Source: Exophiala sp. HKRS030
Lineage: Eukaryota; Ascomycota; Eurotiomycetes; Chaetothyriales; Herpotrichiellaceae
Assembly: GCA_023897205.1 (NCBI GenBank)
Contig: JAHWDD010000007.1
Coordinates: forward strand, 744,001 to 808,000
DNA length: 64,000 nucleotides
Reading direction: 5' to 3'
Part shown: one piece after another, positions 44,989 through 56,803 of the stretch
Numbering within the stretch: the stretch's first letter is position 1
Layout of the letters: every line of letters starts with the position of its first letter
The notes under the pieces: generated by a model
Told to the model about the DNA's origin: nothing
Databases searched by the model: none
What the model saw: the letters and a program-made list of their open reading frames with translations, nothing else
Program-made: the position numbers and the translations under genes

Positions 44989-46308
44989 TTACACCTTTAC
45001 ATCGGCACAGAAGCCCAGGTCCTTCAACATGTCACCGGCCGTGACGTCGATGGCGCCGGACCTCGTGTCTTCGATACCGAAAGAGATGAACAGAGGGTCG
45101 TCGATGAAGCCTTGATACCGTTGATCCGGGTTCTTCCAGCTCATGCTCGTCACATAAAAGAGATCGGTGTGGCCCTCGGGGGCCCAGTCTCCCTTGATGA
45201 CCGACTCGCTCTCGTTGGTGTACAGCGGTTTCCCCCAGATCCAGAGAGGTTTCTGGGAAATGGCGTGGACCTCGAACGGCGAGTTGCGCCTGAAGAGCAT
45301 GACGTGGGGGTAGTACTGGGCGTGCCAGTCGTAAAAGGTCTGGTAGTGGAAGATGGTCATGATGAAGGTGTTGTCGTCGCTCGGCGAGCATTTCGGGTCC
45401 GAACGCTTGCACAGGGTGATGGCCAGGGAGTTTGTCGTTTGGTGCACCTTCTCGTGCTTGGTCTTCGGGATGGGCATGAAGCGAGCCATGCAGGCGTCGT
45501 CGTTCTTCTTGGCCTGGACGGACAGGTCTGTCCCCACGGAGCCGTCGGCGGACAGTTGCGAAAAGGTCCGGTTGGGGAAGATGTCGTGGTGGACGTAGAA
45601 CTGGTTCTGGGCGTCCCAGAAGATGAACCAATTCTTCTGGACGTCGTTGACGGGCGGCGGCCGTGCCAGCTCCGTGCCGTTGGCGAAGGCGTCGGAGGTC
45701 TTGGTTTCGGCGTCGAAGTCGTTCAGCAGAGTGCGCAGGTCCTGGAGGTACAATCCCAGACAGTTGCGCGTGCCCAGGGAGCCGTACATGATGTAAGGGC
45801 CGTCCGGACCGTAGAAGACGCGGGCATCTCGTGGGCCTTTGCGAAAGTTGAAAAAGGCGAGCTCGCCCTTGCATTGGCCTCTGACCGGCTTGATGGGTAG
45901 AGGTTTGGGCGTGCTCATGCAGGTGAGCGTGCCGTCAACGAAGATGGCATTGCAAACGAGCTCGGCGCTGTCGGTGACCTCATCCGACACCTGGACCTGT
46001 AAGGCGGCGACGATGTAATGGTCTGGCTGTGTCGGATGGGGCAGAATGTTGGGATTGTAGGCTCGATCATCGAGCCAATTGATCTTGAACCACTTGCCGT
46101 CGGGCGTCGACAGAGAGGTGATCTTGCGGTGGGCGGAAGAGTTGTAGAGACCCGAGTCATCATGATTATTTTTATCATCACCACGGTCGAACGAGGGAAG
46201 GGAGATGTTGGTCAGGATCCCCCGATAGTCGTAGTGAATGTATATCGAACAGACCAACACCACCACCAGACAGGCAAAAATGATTCTTGCTGGGAGCTTG
46301 AGAGCCAT
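44989..46308 (-). CDS. Type II membrane protein of the GPRDAR family, copy 1
   Basis: A single exon of 439 residues from ATG 46308. Membrane helix about 7-26, then a Ser/Asp/Asn-rich stem with potential N-glycosylation sites (NIS, NSS). The luminal domain has repeating short blocks such as NPNILPHPTQPDHYIVAALQV, GPRDARVFYGPDGPYIMYGS and LYLQDLRTLL, compatible with a five-bladed beta-propeller like GH43/GH130-type or beta-1,2-mannosyltransferase-like proteins; this is a fold guess, not a match. Four to five Cys in the domain could form disulfides. The second copy starts at 63304. Position among glycosyltransferases and acyltransferases suggests an enzyme acting on the same glycan in the Golgi or at the surface. 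Confidence 0.85.
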   Translation of the reverse strand: MALKLPARIIFACLVVVLVCSIYIHYDYRGILTNISLPSFDRGDDKNNHDDSGLYNSSAHRKITSLSTPDGKWFKINWLDDRAYNPNILPHPTQPDHYIVAALQVQVSDEVTDSAELVCNAIFVDGTLTCMSTPKPLPIKPVRGQCKGELAFFNFRKGPRDARVFYGPDGPYIMYGSLGTRNCLGLYLQDLRTLLNDFDAETKTSDAFANGTELARPPPVNDVQKNWFIFWDAQNQFYVHHDIFPNRTFSQLSADGSVGTDLSVQAKKNDDACMARFMPIPKTKHEKVHQTTNSLAITLCKRSDPKCSPSDDNTFIMTIFHYQTFYDWHAQYYPHVMLFRRNSPFEVHAISQKPLWIWGKPLYTNESESVIKGDWAPEGHTDLFYVTSMSWKNPDQRYQGFIDDPLFISFGIEDTRSGAIDVTAGDMLKDLGFCADVKV

Positions 46309-46424
46309 CTTGTCGGCGTCGTGCGGTGGTGTGAATCAATCTCAACTCCGTACAAGGTCGGGTCGAAAGACAAACACGAAGATAATGAAAAAGGACGAGA
46401 TACACAGACACATACACACACACA

Positions 46425-46450
46425 CTCTCTCTCTCTCTCTCTCTCTCTCT
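46425..46450. repeat. (CT)13 microsatellite, preceded by (CA)n
   Basis: A perfect run of 13 CT units about 117 nt upstream of the GPRDAR copy 1 start; on the transcribed strand it reads as a GA tract. Confidence 0.9.
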
Positions 46451-48193
46451 TTCGCTGGAGTACGAAACGATTACGGAGTAAGCTTAGGAGGAATTGGGAA
46501 GTGGGAATTTTCTTTGGCCGGAACGCGCGATAAGGAGAGTGGTGACTTTTTTTTCCACCAAGGGATCTACGGGAGTACGAGACCAATCTTGCTCGGCTAG
46601 TTTGGGGGGTTGCTCCTTAGCCGAAATGAAGAGCCCGCAGCTTTCTAGGCAGGCATCGATACCCGCAACCCCCCGAACCCATGCCTAAAACATCGGCTCA
46701 GGGGGCTCACCTTTACCTAGAACCAATTTGGGCTTAGGGGGCCACAAAAGCCTTATCGAGAGATCATCGATATTGTGTGCACATCCCCCCCGGGGCCCTG
46801 CATTATCCAGCAACAACGCATGCATGTCTAATTTCTTGCCCCTATTGTCGTGCAGGTTTCACATTTTCTGGTCGTTGCAAGCATGTGATGATACACGGTG
46901 CTAGACGCGCTTTCAATAGAGACTACTGATACGGGGATACAGGAGTACAATCAATGTTCCCTGGTTTCAGCTCAGCCACGTGGGATCTGGACGAGGTTCT
47001 GGGTGGAGGCAGCTAATGTCAGGGGCAAGATGCAAGCCCGGAGCGAAAGCCTGCATGTCTAACATGCTAGACCAGGGTCTCCCTGTCGATTCGTACCTGC
47101 AGTGCCTATTGAACCTGGTCTGGCGCTTGGGCTAGTGATGCACCTTCGGAATTTGTTTAGGCGAGATAATCAATTCACGATACAAAGTCCAGACGACAGT
47201 CTTAGTCAGAGATCGTATCACATAAGAAAACACCAACCGATCTAGACCAGGCCAACTGTCACTCATGTATTGAACACGCATCAGAAATAGCAGCACAATT
47301 TTCATACCAACTGAGAGCATGGTGACTCGAGTACGAGCAATGAAACAAAGATCTGATACATCACACCCCCATTCTGATGACAAGTGATATGTCAGGATCA
47401 AAGTTGAACAAATGTTTCTTGTTCGGGTGGTTTACAGTCCTCTGAAGATAGCCCGATAGCACAAGTGTTAGTCTAGAAGCATCCGATGCGATCTGGCTGA
47501 CCCTTTTTGCCTCAGACCGTTGCTCTTGGCAAAAGATTCGTCTGCATGTCGTGAGGATACACTCAACAGACATGCATGAACTATTATCTGGAGAAAAGCT
47601 CTTCTTGAAAAGTACCCTGGCCAGATGTCTCACTTCTGAGTCTTTTGGGACCATCTGGCTGAAAAGTTGCAGCCGTGGTGGTGTGTTTGGCAGCGAACGG
47701 GACCAGATACCACTGCAGTGAAGCATTTGACTCTGCATTAGCGAGCGCCGCTGGTGTCGATATGCTGGTGGTGGTCGGCCAGACTTCAGATGGACCTGGT
47801 CGCTCGCCAAAGGTTTGGGCGAGGTTCACGCCGTTGACTGTTTGGACACAGCCAAAAAGGCGACTTCGTCGTTCTCGTGTCACCGAAGTTCTGCTGAAGC
47901 GTTGGTCGAATGCGGTGAGAAAAACTATCACGACTTCAGCTTAGATCACCCGTGATATTGGATTGGGAGGGACATGATTGGAGCCTATTCGAGACATTTG
48001 CCAAGCTGGATTTGGAAGGAGCAGCTGGATTGGGAGAAAATTTTCACCGGCACCGACAATCGGAACGTCTTGGCATCATGGATCCAATCAGAACGTCAAA
48101 GTTTAACCATAAGCCGAAGCTTATGTTTTTAGTGCAGCCCCAAGTTCGTTGAGCGAAGGCGTAGTGTGGATTATGCTGTGCATTTCTCACTCG

Positions 48194-48219
<26 letters not shown>
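48194..48219. repeat. (TC)13 microsatellite joined to TACTCCGTA
   Basis: Thirteen TC units run directly into the repeated 9-mer at 48222-48230. Confidence 0.9.
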
Positions 48220-48224
<5 letters not shown>

Positions 48225-49553
48225 TCCGTATTCACTTCAGCTTCTAACTGCTCAGCCGCTGGTTGTAACACTACCTCGCATGCCTCAGCACCAGGGAGTA
48301 GTTTCCTCCCTGAGTTAGCCATCGCACGTCTGATCTTTCCCCAAAGGTCGACATCGTCTGTGCATTGAATTCCCTCGCCTCGCCATTGCTCTCGACCTTT
48401 GGACCCTGATGCCGTGAACTTCTCCTATGTGTCCCCGACGCAGAATTTTCAATTTTCCATTCGTCCCAAAAGACTCAAGCGCGGTCCCGGAGTAGAGGTA
48501 CTTGTAGATCGGAGAGGGCTGGCGAGACCATCTGATTGGCTGGTGGGGTCAGCCGGGCGGCCAAGTAACTGTACAGAATCTCCTGTACGGAGTACCCTTC
48601 TCCCACAATTACCACTTTCATACCCATGTCCATATCCATACCCATCCTCTCACCCGTTCTCGCTCGACCCCCGTCGTCGGCAGTGATCGTTCGCGGTGGT
48701 TCCCGACGTCATCAACGCCCTGACCTTCTCAGAGCAGCTGAAACGTGGGAACCATGTTGCTACAGCACAGACAATGTAGGTGGGAACTTCCCTTCTCTCG
48801 CTGACCCCGCCAGTCCATGAACTCCCGAAGCGTCCACGCGAGAGCTACCCATGGGTTGGAAGAAACCCACGAGGAACAGACGCAACGCAGGGGGGGATTT
48901 TAAGCTTGCTCAACGTCTCATGAGTGAGACGCAGGTGTACAAGATCCTGGCCAGCAAACAACGCCTCTGGGTTATACTGGAGAGGTGCCTTATCTTCGCC
49001 CACTCATTGGCCCCTCCTGCACCTTCGTTTCGCATCGCCTCCATCCTAGGTCAAGGTAAATTCCCTGGCCTGGCCTGGTCCGCAGGGATTGAGCGACGCC
49101 ACAAAAGCCAAGAACGTGATCTGGACGATGTCGGGTCCTGGCTTTGCTGTGACTCCTGCGCGGCTCGACGGTCCCCGTCGAGACTCAGCACAGATTTGTC
49201 GATCCTTGCAGGTCATGCAGCCGCCCGCAGCCACCAACCTGATGGTACCATGGCCAACTCAAAAATTGGCGCCATGCCACTTTGATCCACGGCGTCGACA
49301 ATACCCATACTTGACCTGCCGTCTTGGTCGTGCCCTGAGCCGCTGGCATGGACATTGACGCCATCTTTCCAAAGTTTGTGCTCTTCCCCATTGTCACAAA
49401 GTCCTCAAGAGACCACGAGCGTCCCGGTCGCAAGACCTCGCCTTCTTGTACATTGATAACCCAGACGAGAGTTACGACGCACACAGGCCCAGTTCCCCTT
49501 CAGCTCGCGAGCTTGTGCCGCTCAATCTCCCCGATCTCACATGCCTTTACAGC

Positions 49554-51819
49554 ATGACAGCGAACGCAAAGCCGACGAACAGTCGGGTCGGCACACTGGC
49601 AAAGACAGCCTGTGTTGCATGTCGACGTCTCAAGGTAGGCAACACCTCATACTCGTCGTGTACGGTCTCTCATGTCCCTCCAGATGAAATGCGTGGGCGC
49701 CGACAATCCCCCCTGTGCCAGGTGTGCTAAAGTTGGACGAAAATGTGTTGTACCACCAACCATTCCCCATACACAAACCATGAGATCGTACAGCTCTGCC
49801 GACAACATGGCTGGTTTGGCGAACGCTGAGAATCCCAGGCCGGTGGCATATCCTCTCACACCGATTGTCGATACACGCCATGATCCCGACCCTGCAATGC
49901 AATGGAGCCAGGGTCACAACTATTCCAGGATGATGGCACCCAACCTGTCGACAACACAGCCTGGCGTCGTCATGGAGCTGCCTTTGATGCCTCTTCAGAC
50001 CAAGCAGCATTGGGTCGACCCGCAGCGTCCCGGCATGCCATCCTTGCCCCAGAGCTACAGCTACAGCTCGCTGGCATCTTTAGACGTGGGCAATGTCCAG
50101 TATGTCGAACCACAACTCTCTTCCAGTGATGTCAACATCTCCAGTGTCAGCGTGCCGGCAACACCTCTCCAACGAAACCGTACAGTCTCGGGCTCTCCAC
50201 TCACACAGAAGTTACCAAGCAATGAGGAACTGTCCCATCTTTGTAAATTGTAAGCTGACCCCCCGTCTATGTCCTAACAAGGCAAGACCATTCTAACAGT
50301 CCCAAGTTTCGTCATGAATCTGCTAGTACACATTCCGATCTTGACCGAGGCGGATGTCGGGGATTTTGACGACATGATCAAGCACAACAAGAGGCAATTG
50401 GCCTACAGCATGGCCTATATCGCCGCTCGCTTTGTGCCTGGATGTCAGTCGATTCGGGCCATGCTGGTCCCGGAGCTCCTATCCATGCTGAGAGTTCGAT
50501 TCGACCCATCGGCCCGTGATGATGCCGAGTGTTGGATGTTGCTTCAAGCATTTGCTGTTCTGTGCACCTGGGCAACGCCGCACAACATTCACGTCCATAC
50601 AGGCGGCGAGGATTGGGAGCTTGAGCTCAGGCAAGACGTCTTGAGATCGTCGCTCGAAATGATGGCGACGCGGTGCTCAGTCCACAGGTCTGGCGAGGAG
50701 GTTATACATCTCCTCAAACGGGAAAGAAGAAGTGATATTTCTCAATTGCTCGTGTTTCGAAAGTACTGCTATTGGCTGTGGATGTTTAGCACAGCCCAGT
50801 TTCAGTCGCTACTGCTGCGGACGCCGCCGACAATACGTGACGACGCTACTATTAGATGGGCGAACCAACATCTTGAACAATACGCGAACGATGAATGTAC
50901 GCGCCGCATCCTCGCCGATGTCAGTTTGGGTCTACTTTGGAACACAAGCGGTCTCAGTGACCGGTCATTGGGGGAATGGTGGTGCTCAATACCCATCGAA
51001 ACAGATGTAAATTCTGCACTAGCCGTACTGACCAGCCTGGATGACGGCCTCAACCAGTGGCGCCGACGATGGATCCGGCAGAATCAACATCACCATCAAC
51101 ACCAACACAGCAGTGACTTTGCGTCGGACCCAGCCCGGAGCAGTTGTATTGATCTCTACCAACGCTTCACCCGGTTCTGCATAAGCACGCACGCCAACAA
51201 ACTGTTTCAGTCCTCGGCCACGGCAGAGAGCCTCCCGCTGTCGGTCGTGAGCCTTGTCACTCAGTCCGTAGAGAGGGCCTCAACCCTCTGTCACCTCTTC
51301 CTGGAGCTAACGCCCCTGGTCAAATCGTCTATCCGCTTCGCGCCGGAGTCCACCTTTGCTATTGTAGCCTTTGCCTGTGAGTGGGTCATTCGAGCAAAGG
51401 GCTTTTTCCCCGGTATGGAGTGCGTCAGGCCACAGGATCTAAACGTCGTCCGCGGGGTTGCGGAGCTTATGATTGACCTAGGCGTCGACAACAAACACAG
51501 TGCTAGGATCGTCGGCGAGAGTGTTCTGGCGAAATTACATGCCGCCATGAAGCCCGAATCGCGCTCGTCTCCGTGGAACACAACGCATCCCGACCCGCCG
51601 TGGGCTACTCCCAATTCCAACGTTGGCGGGCGGACTCTGATCGAGTCGGTCACGGCAATGGATGGGATTTGGCCCCTCCGAAGCGCGTCCATTCAGCGGC
51701 CACAGCCAAACGGAACCAACCTGGGCCTGGCTATATCCTCGGGCGACGGCCACGACGTGTTTACCAGCTACGCTCCAGGTACGGAGTACTTTCAATACGA
51801 TCCTTCATGGTCTATATGA
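49554..51819 (+). CDS. Zn2Cys6 transcription factor
   Basis: Exons 49554-49634, 49684-50242 and 50300-51819, with introns of 49 and 57 nt, give 719 residues. For the last intron a GTAAAT donor at 50243 is needed to keep the frame; the GTAAGC seven bases later would break it. The DNA-binding cluster CVACRRLKMKC...CARCAKVGRKC is complete (six Cys; the first intron lies inside it). A Ser/Pro-rich linker follows, then a helical middle region (about 215-560) like the regulatory part of fungal Zn2Cys6 proteins. Such proteins bind CGG half-sites. Its place in the middle of the glycan genes makes it a candidate local regulator. A TACGGAGTA copy falls in frame near the end of its own coding sequence (51780-51788). 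Confidence 0.9.
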
Positions 51820-54800
51820 TCACTTGTTTGACTACTGCGAAAAGACCAATTCACGAGACGCTGGCTCTAGGTGTCAGGACCAATGGGGTCGATAACCAAC
51901 CCAGATGCCTCCGATCTGGATCGCCACAAAAACTACTCGGCGGACTGGCTTCACGAGTGCTCTCGAGACTGCCTCCGTCATTTCTACCTCCTCGGTAGGA
52001 CAGGTGCACTTGACTGGCACCGATACACGCGACACGATAGCCACCCAGGTGGGCACTATCATGACCACTCAGCTCTTGCTGGCCATGAGTGCAGGCTATA
52101 CGAAGTTTCAGCGGGCTGTTCCTCGTGCACATTTCATGTCACTCCACGTGACACTACGAGGGATGTTTTCCAAGGCACCATCATAGGTGACCACCAAGCA
52201 CCGACAAAATCAAAGCTTAGCAGTGCTTTGACCTGTTCAGGGCTTGGGTTTCCACGGGGAAAGTGATCTGGGAAGGAAGAAGGGGATTCTGACGTAGCAG
52301 AGGGGAGTGCGTGGTCAGTGTCGATGCGGTCCCGATCTCAGTGCTCTCACATTTCCGTTGTCTTTCCAGTCTGTAAGGCGTTCAAGTCCACTCGGTAGAG
52401 TATACTCGTATAGTCGTGTACTCGGTGGAAACAAACGGGTTTAGTCGGGTCGATCGATCACTCGCTTAATATCGCACGGGTCACTTTGGATCTCACGGTC
52501 TTGCGATCTGTTCCCACAGAGGAGAACGGAACGATTTGGGGTCCCCAAAAATGCAACGAGAAGAACAACAATCTCCAAGACCATCCGATGATCATCTTGT
52601 TGCGTGTTCGTCGAGTGTGCGCTTTTTCTTCTCGTTTAACCATGGGATCCAAGCTTTGGCCTGAGCAGCAAGGTTGAAGGGGGACATGGAGTTTCTTTCT
52701 CCTTCTCCAAGTTGTTTGCATTTTGCGGTGTTGGTGGCCCGCGCGCGCGCCGTTCGTGGAAATGATTTTCAAAGTCTTTTCTCTGGGAGGAGAGGGGGGA
52801 TTTTGCGTTCATCGGAGGCGTCAATTTCTCCCCTCCTCATTTCGTTTCTGGTCGTCCGGTATTCCTCGTACGAGAGTTACAAATCGGAGATTTGAACTCT
52901 GTACTTGAGCTTTCCCGTGTTCAAAAGCAGCCGAGGGGGCAAGTTCACACTGGAGTACTGGGAGAAATGCACGTTCCACTATAGCGTGGGTGGTCATGCT
53001 AGTCCTCGCATCGTACTACTACGTCCCCGGGCGAATGGTCCGTTTTGGGTTTGGCATGATTTCAATCCAGGCCAGGTGGGTAAGTGGTTCCTGAACCACT
53101 GTGCCGGTCATGCAGTTGTCGAACCAGAGGGAGAGGAGAGAGAGAAGGCGGCGGCGGCGGCGGGGACGCGCGCGTCGAGCGCGAAAATCGGCCGATGGAT
53201 TGGTACTAGTTTGCGGGAACAGCTAGGTGGTGGAGGGGAGAAAGAGTGAGTGAGAATAGTGACGACGAAGGGGTAGAGTTCCGAGGTCCGCCGCCCGAGG
53301 TTCTGGATTTCCTTCTGGTTCGTAGTTGCTGAAGACCAAAAAAAAGGGTCTTTTCGCCAGTACACTGTAGGCGCAGAACGAAAGTATAAACATGCACGGA
53401 CTCTGGACGAGAATCTGCTCAGCTGGAAACCAAAAAAGATAAGGAGGTCCGTGTGTTCGTTGGTGCTAGCGGCCACGAGATCGTACAGTGTGGTTTGTGT
53501 GTGGTCCATACCAACGATGGGTGTGGACCGGGTGGATTTCCGGTGCCCGGTGCGTCGCGGGTTTGCTTTTTTGGGAGGGTGAAGATCGGCCACGTGGTAT
53601 TTTGTGATTTTCCATGGCATTGACCATGGCCAGTGTGTTGTTCTCGTTGCTCCGTGCGTGAGTTGGTGCCATGTATTTGGGACGCACTTAATTCTTCTTC
53701 TTCTTCTTCTCTTCTCTCCTTCCGTGTCGAAATAACCACCCGCGCAAAGTGGGCAAGTGTCAGGTCATGGTAGCTTCCGAGCCGGCTCGGGACCCCAAAA
53801 ATGGCATACTCTCTGTACGGAGTAAAAAAAAGATTGTGGAATTATCTCCCTTTCTGTTTTTTTGGTTCTTTTTTCTTTGTCACTCAAAGTGTGATAAACC
53901 GGAGTCGTGTGTTGGACCGTTTTTTTTTCCGGGAGGGCCGGACGACAAGCTGTACCTGCAGGAAAGACGAACCGATTTTTGACTTTCCGGAGGAGGAGCA
54001 TGAGGGGCTTTCACCCAGATCCTCGTCCGACCATGCATATGATGTGCATACACTTACAAAGACATGCGCCGTTCCTGCATGCCGTGGAGTTCCGAGCAAT
54101 AATGTGTGCTGGTTGGTGACGGTCCGACTTTGCATTGTGGCTTCTCCGTGTTCGAGACCTTGAAATTCTTCGGGGCTTGATGGTCGTCGACAAGGTTTGA
54201 TGGTCTGTCCGAGTCTGGTTTGTATGAGTGTGTCCGGGTGAGACATGCTTCGAGGCGAGCGGAAACGGCACCTCGACATTTCATGGCCGGTCTGCGGTCT
54301 GGACTGGGAGGCGTTCGTGTTCAAGCGACAGTGCAATAGTCCGTGGGCTGCTTCAGTGTCTCATGAGTGACGGTTTGGTGGCGGTGGTGATGGTGGTGGT
54401 ATGCTCCAGTAGAACCGGTAGACCAAAGTTGTCAGGCGAGAAAAGCTCAGCTCGCTTCTGTGATGGCCGTGAGCGTCTCCCGCCTTGCCCTTCTCATTTT
54501 GACATCCAGTCTCTTTCTGCCGATACCGTCCCAACTTCGCTTCGCTGGACAGGACATAATCATGAATGAATCCCAAAGGAGTAATATTTACCCGACGTGA
54601 GATGTAGTCGTCGCTGCTTTCCGGTCGTTGTCGCTAAACCCGTTGCCAGTAACGTACTCGTAGTTTTCCATACCGTAAAGTAGTGTAACGTGTTGTAACG
54701 CTTTTGGACCATCTTGGTTCCTAATCTCCGTTCGGGGGAGATTCCGGACCAAATACACTCCGACCTTGTCGATACCCAGTAGAGTAGAAGACCCATTTCC

Positions 54801-56803
54801 TGAGGAATATAGTTATCGTGGACTGAGAAAACCCTCACGCTTGGCAACCGGCCACGAAACCCCTGAATAGACTCAGTTGAAGACTCATTGAGATAGATCC
54901 ATGTCTCGGATCTCCGGTGCATAGAATTTCGTCTTGTGGATGTTCTCGTGGCTTGATCGCGAGCCAACAAAAATTTGTTTCTTGAGGATTTCGTTCCGAG
55001 AACCTGTGTGTGCGCGCGTTCGGAGCCTCGTCGGTCTTGCACTCCACGTAGTCGTGCTCGTACCAAGGATCAATTCATTGTCTGTCACACGTTCTGCTGG
55101 CTGATTGTGCGTTTTGAACTGCTGTCATGTCGTAGGTTTCCATGCTGGTCGTGTCCTTGTTTGTCGGTCATCCACCATCTCTGGCAGCGGACAAGACCAT
55201 AGCTTGAAACGCTTAGGTGTCATCGTTGTTGTATAAAGTCTTGAAGTGCCTCATGAATGAATCTGAGGGAGTCAATTGAAAGCAGCTAGCATGAGACATC
55301 TGCATTCCCAAGGCAGTGAAGCCGAGGTCCGCACGCTCCTGCTCTGAGCAAGAGCAACGTCGTTCGAGATTGACCTCTTAAGAGTCCACCGAAACAAATC
55401 GGGGACCTATATATTTCTATCTGTCTGTCGAGGTCGTCGGAGTAAGGCTAACGGCGATGACGCTGCCCATTAGATCAGGAGATCAGGTACGGAGTACCGA
55501 GGATAGAAACAAAAAAAAGGGGGCGATGTAACAAAACTGTGGAACCAGGACGACCGGTCCTCCGGTCGACGTACCCAAAGTTTGTGTAGTTCACAATAAA
55601 TGAGATTACCCACAATGTGACTTCGAATATAGTGCCTTCTCCTATACTCGTCGACGTCGGCAGAGAGAGAGCAGAATCTTGAGCGTCGACGGCCCGCAAA
55701 ATCGTGCGCGTTGGTAATGGAATCAGCGAACTAAAACCTCCGGAGGCAAAGCATGGCGCAGCAATCATATCCCCGGTGAAGTGTCCCACCTCTAAAATCC
55801 ATACGTTCGCAATGTCGACAAGAGGGATCCTCACCTTCGGTCACTGGTACCAGAAAACGACGGTTACCGGCAGACCGGTTCTAACGGTGTCGATCTCGCT
55901 GGGCTGGTGGATGAGGGTCTCTTTTCCCCAGATCATTGCGGACGGTTTCGTCCCATCCGGCTGCCCGACGCGGTTCGTCAAGTTGCCGCGTATGGAGTAT
56001 CTCCAGCGAGGCATGAGTGTGCAAGCAACGGATGCCGCGGGCTGTAAGAACACGCGTCATATGACTATCGTCTTGGCCGCCCGCGAATGATTCTGCAATG
56101 TTGATATGGAGCATGCCAACCAGAGACAAACTCAGTCAGCATGCTGTCCAAAACGTGTGGATTCAAATCGTGAAAATCGCGGTGTCCCGGAAGCTCTTTC
56201 GCCCGTGTCGACCTGATGCACGCGACGTCATGTTGCATATATCAGCCTTACCTAATATCAATGATTGTTGAACGCTGCTTGCTCTGATGATCCTCATGTT
56301 TTTTTCTCTTTGTGTGTTGAAGCTGCCGACGATAAGAACTCCTCGATGATTTCGAACTGCGCAAGTATTCTGGGTCTCAATGACTTCGAGGCCCCATGAG
56401 AGAGCGTGCAATGAGAGAGATTGACTGATGTGCTGCAAAAGGAGTCAACGGCGCTGGCTGAGCCCTAGAATATATATCATCGGTGTGGACCTCAGGAGAT
56501 CATCATCACGCATACCAATTCCATCACCTTTCACACCATCCGTGCCACTCAAAGACGTGACATTTACTACACCGCAGAGTATCCTGACATGCTAGTAGAG
56601 CGCGCTGGTCGACAAGAATGAATTCTTGAAGACGAATGTCGTCTCAGCTTGATTAAATGTGAGGTTGGGAATTGACACATGCACGGACCAACAATCACGA
56701 GTCTATCATGACGCATGGATTTGAAGACGCGAGAGTTCGCAAATATTATTTATTCGTTCTCATTGTTTGATTCCAATTAAAGCAAAAAGTGAAATCCAAA
56801 GTG
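51820..56803. other. Intergenic, 5 kb
   Basis: The longest gene-free stretch. Two TACGGAGTA copies (53816 and 55488), poly-T/poly-A runs and a TTC run (53695-53712). Open frames such as 54560-55066 (minus) show no domain, no splice continuation and no composition like the neighbouring genes. It may hold noncoding transcripts or a worn-out element. Confidence 0.5.

Larger units (their letters stand above)
46309..49553. other. Intergenic, 3.2 kb
   Basis: No supported gene. Holds two (CT)13 tracts and three TACGGAGTA/TACTCCGTA copies (46472, 48222, 48586). The longest open frames (for example 47361-47810 minus) show no domain. Confidence 0.5.

Noticed and set aside
45112..45900. 262-residue open frame on the plus strand
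   Set aside because: Antisense shadow of GPRDAR copy 1.
47361..47931. Overlapping open frames on the minus strand, up to 149 residues
   Set aside because: No recognisable motif and no consistent exon structure.
54560..55066. 168-residue open frame, minus strand
   Set aside because: No domain, no helix pattern, no splice partner; composition like random intergenic sequence.
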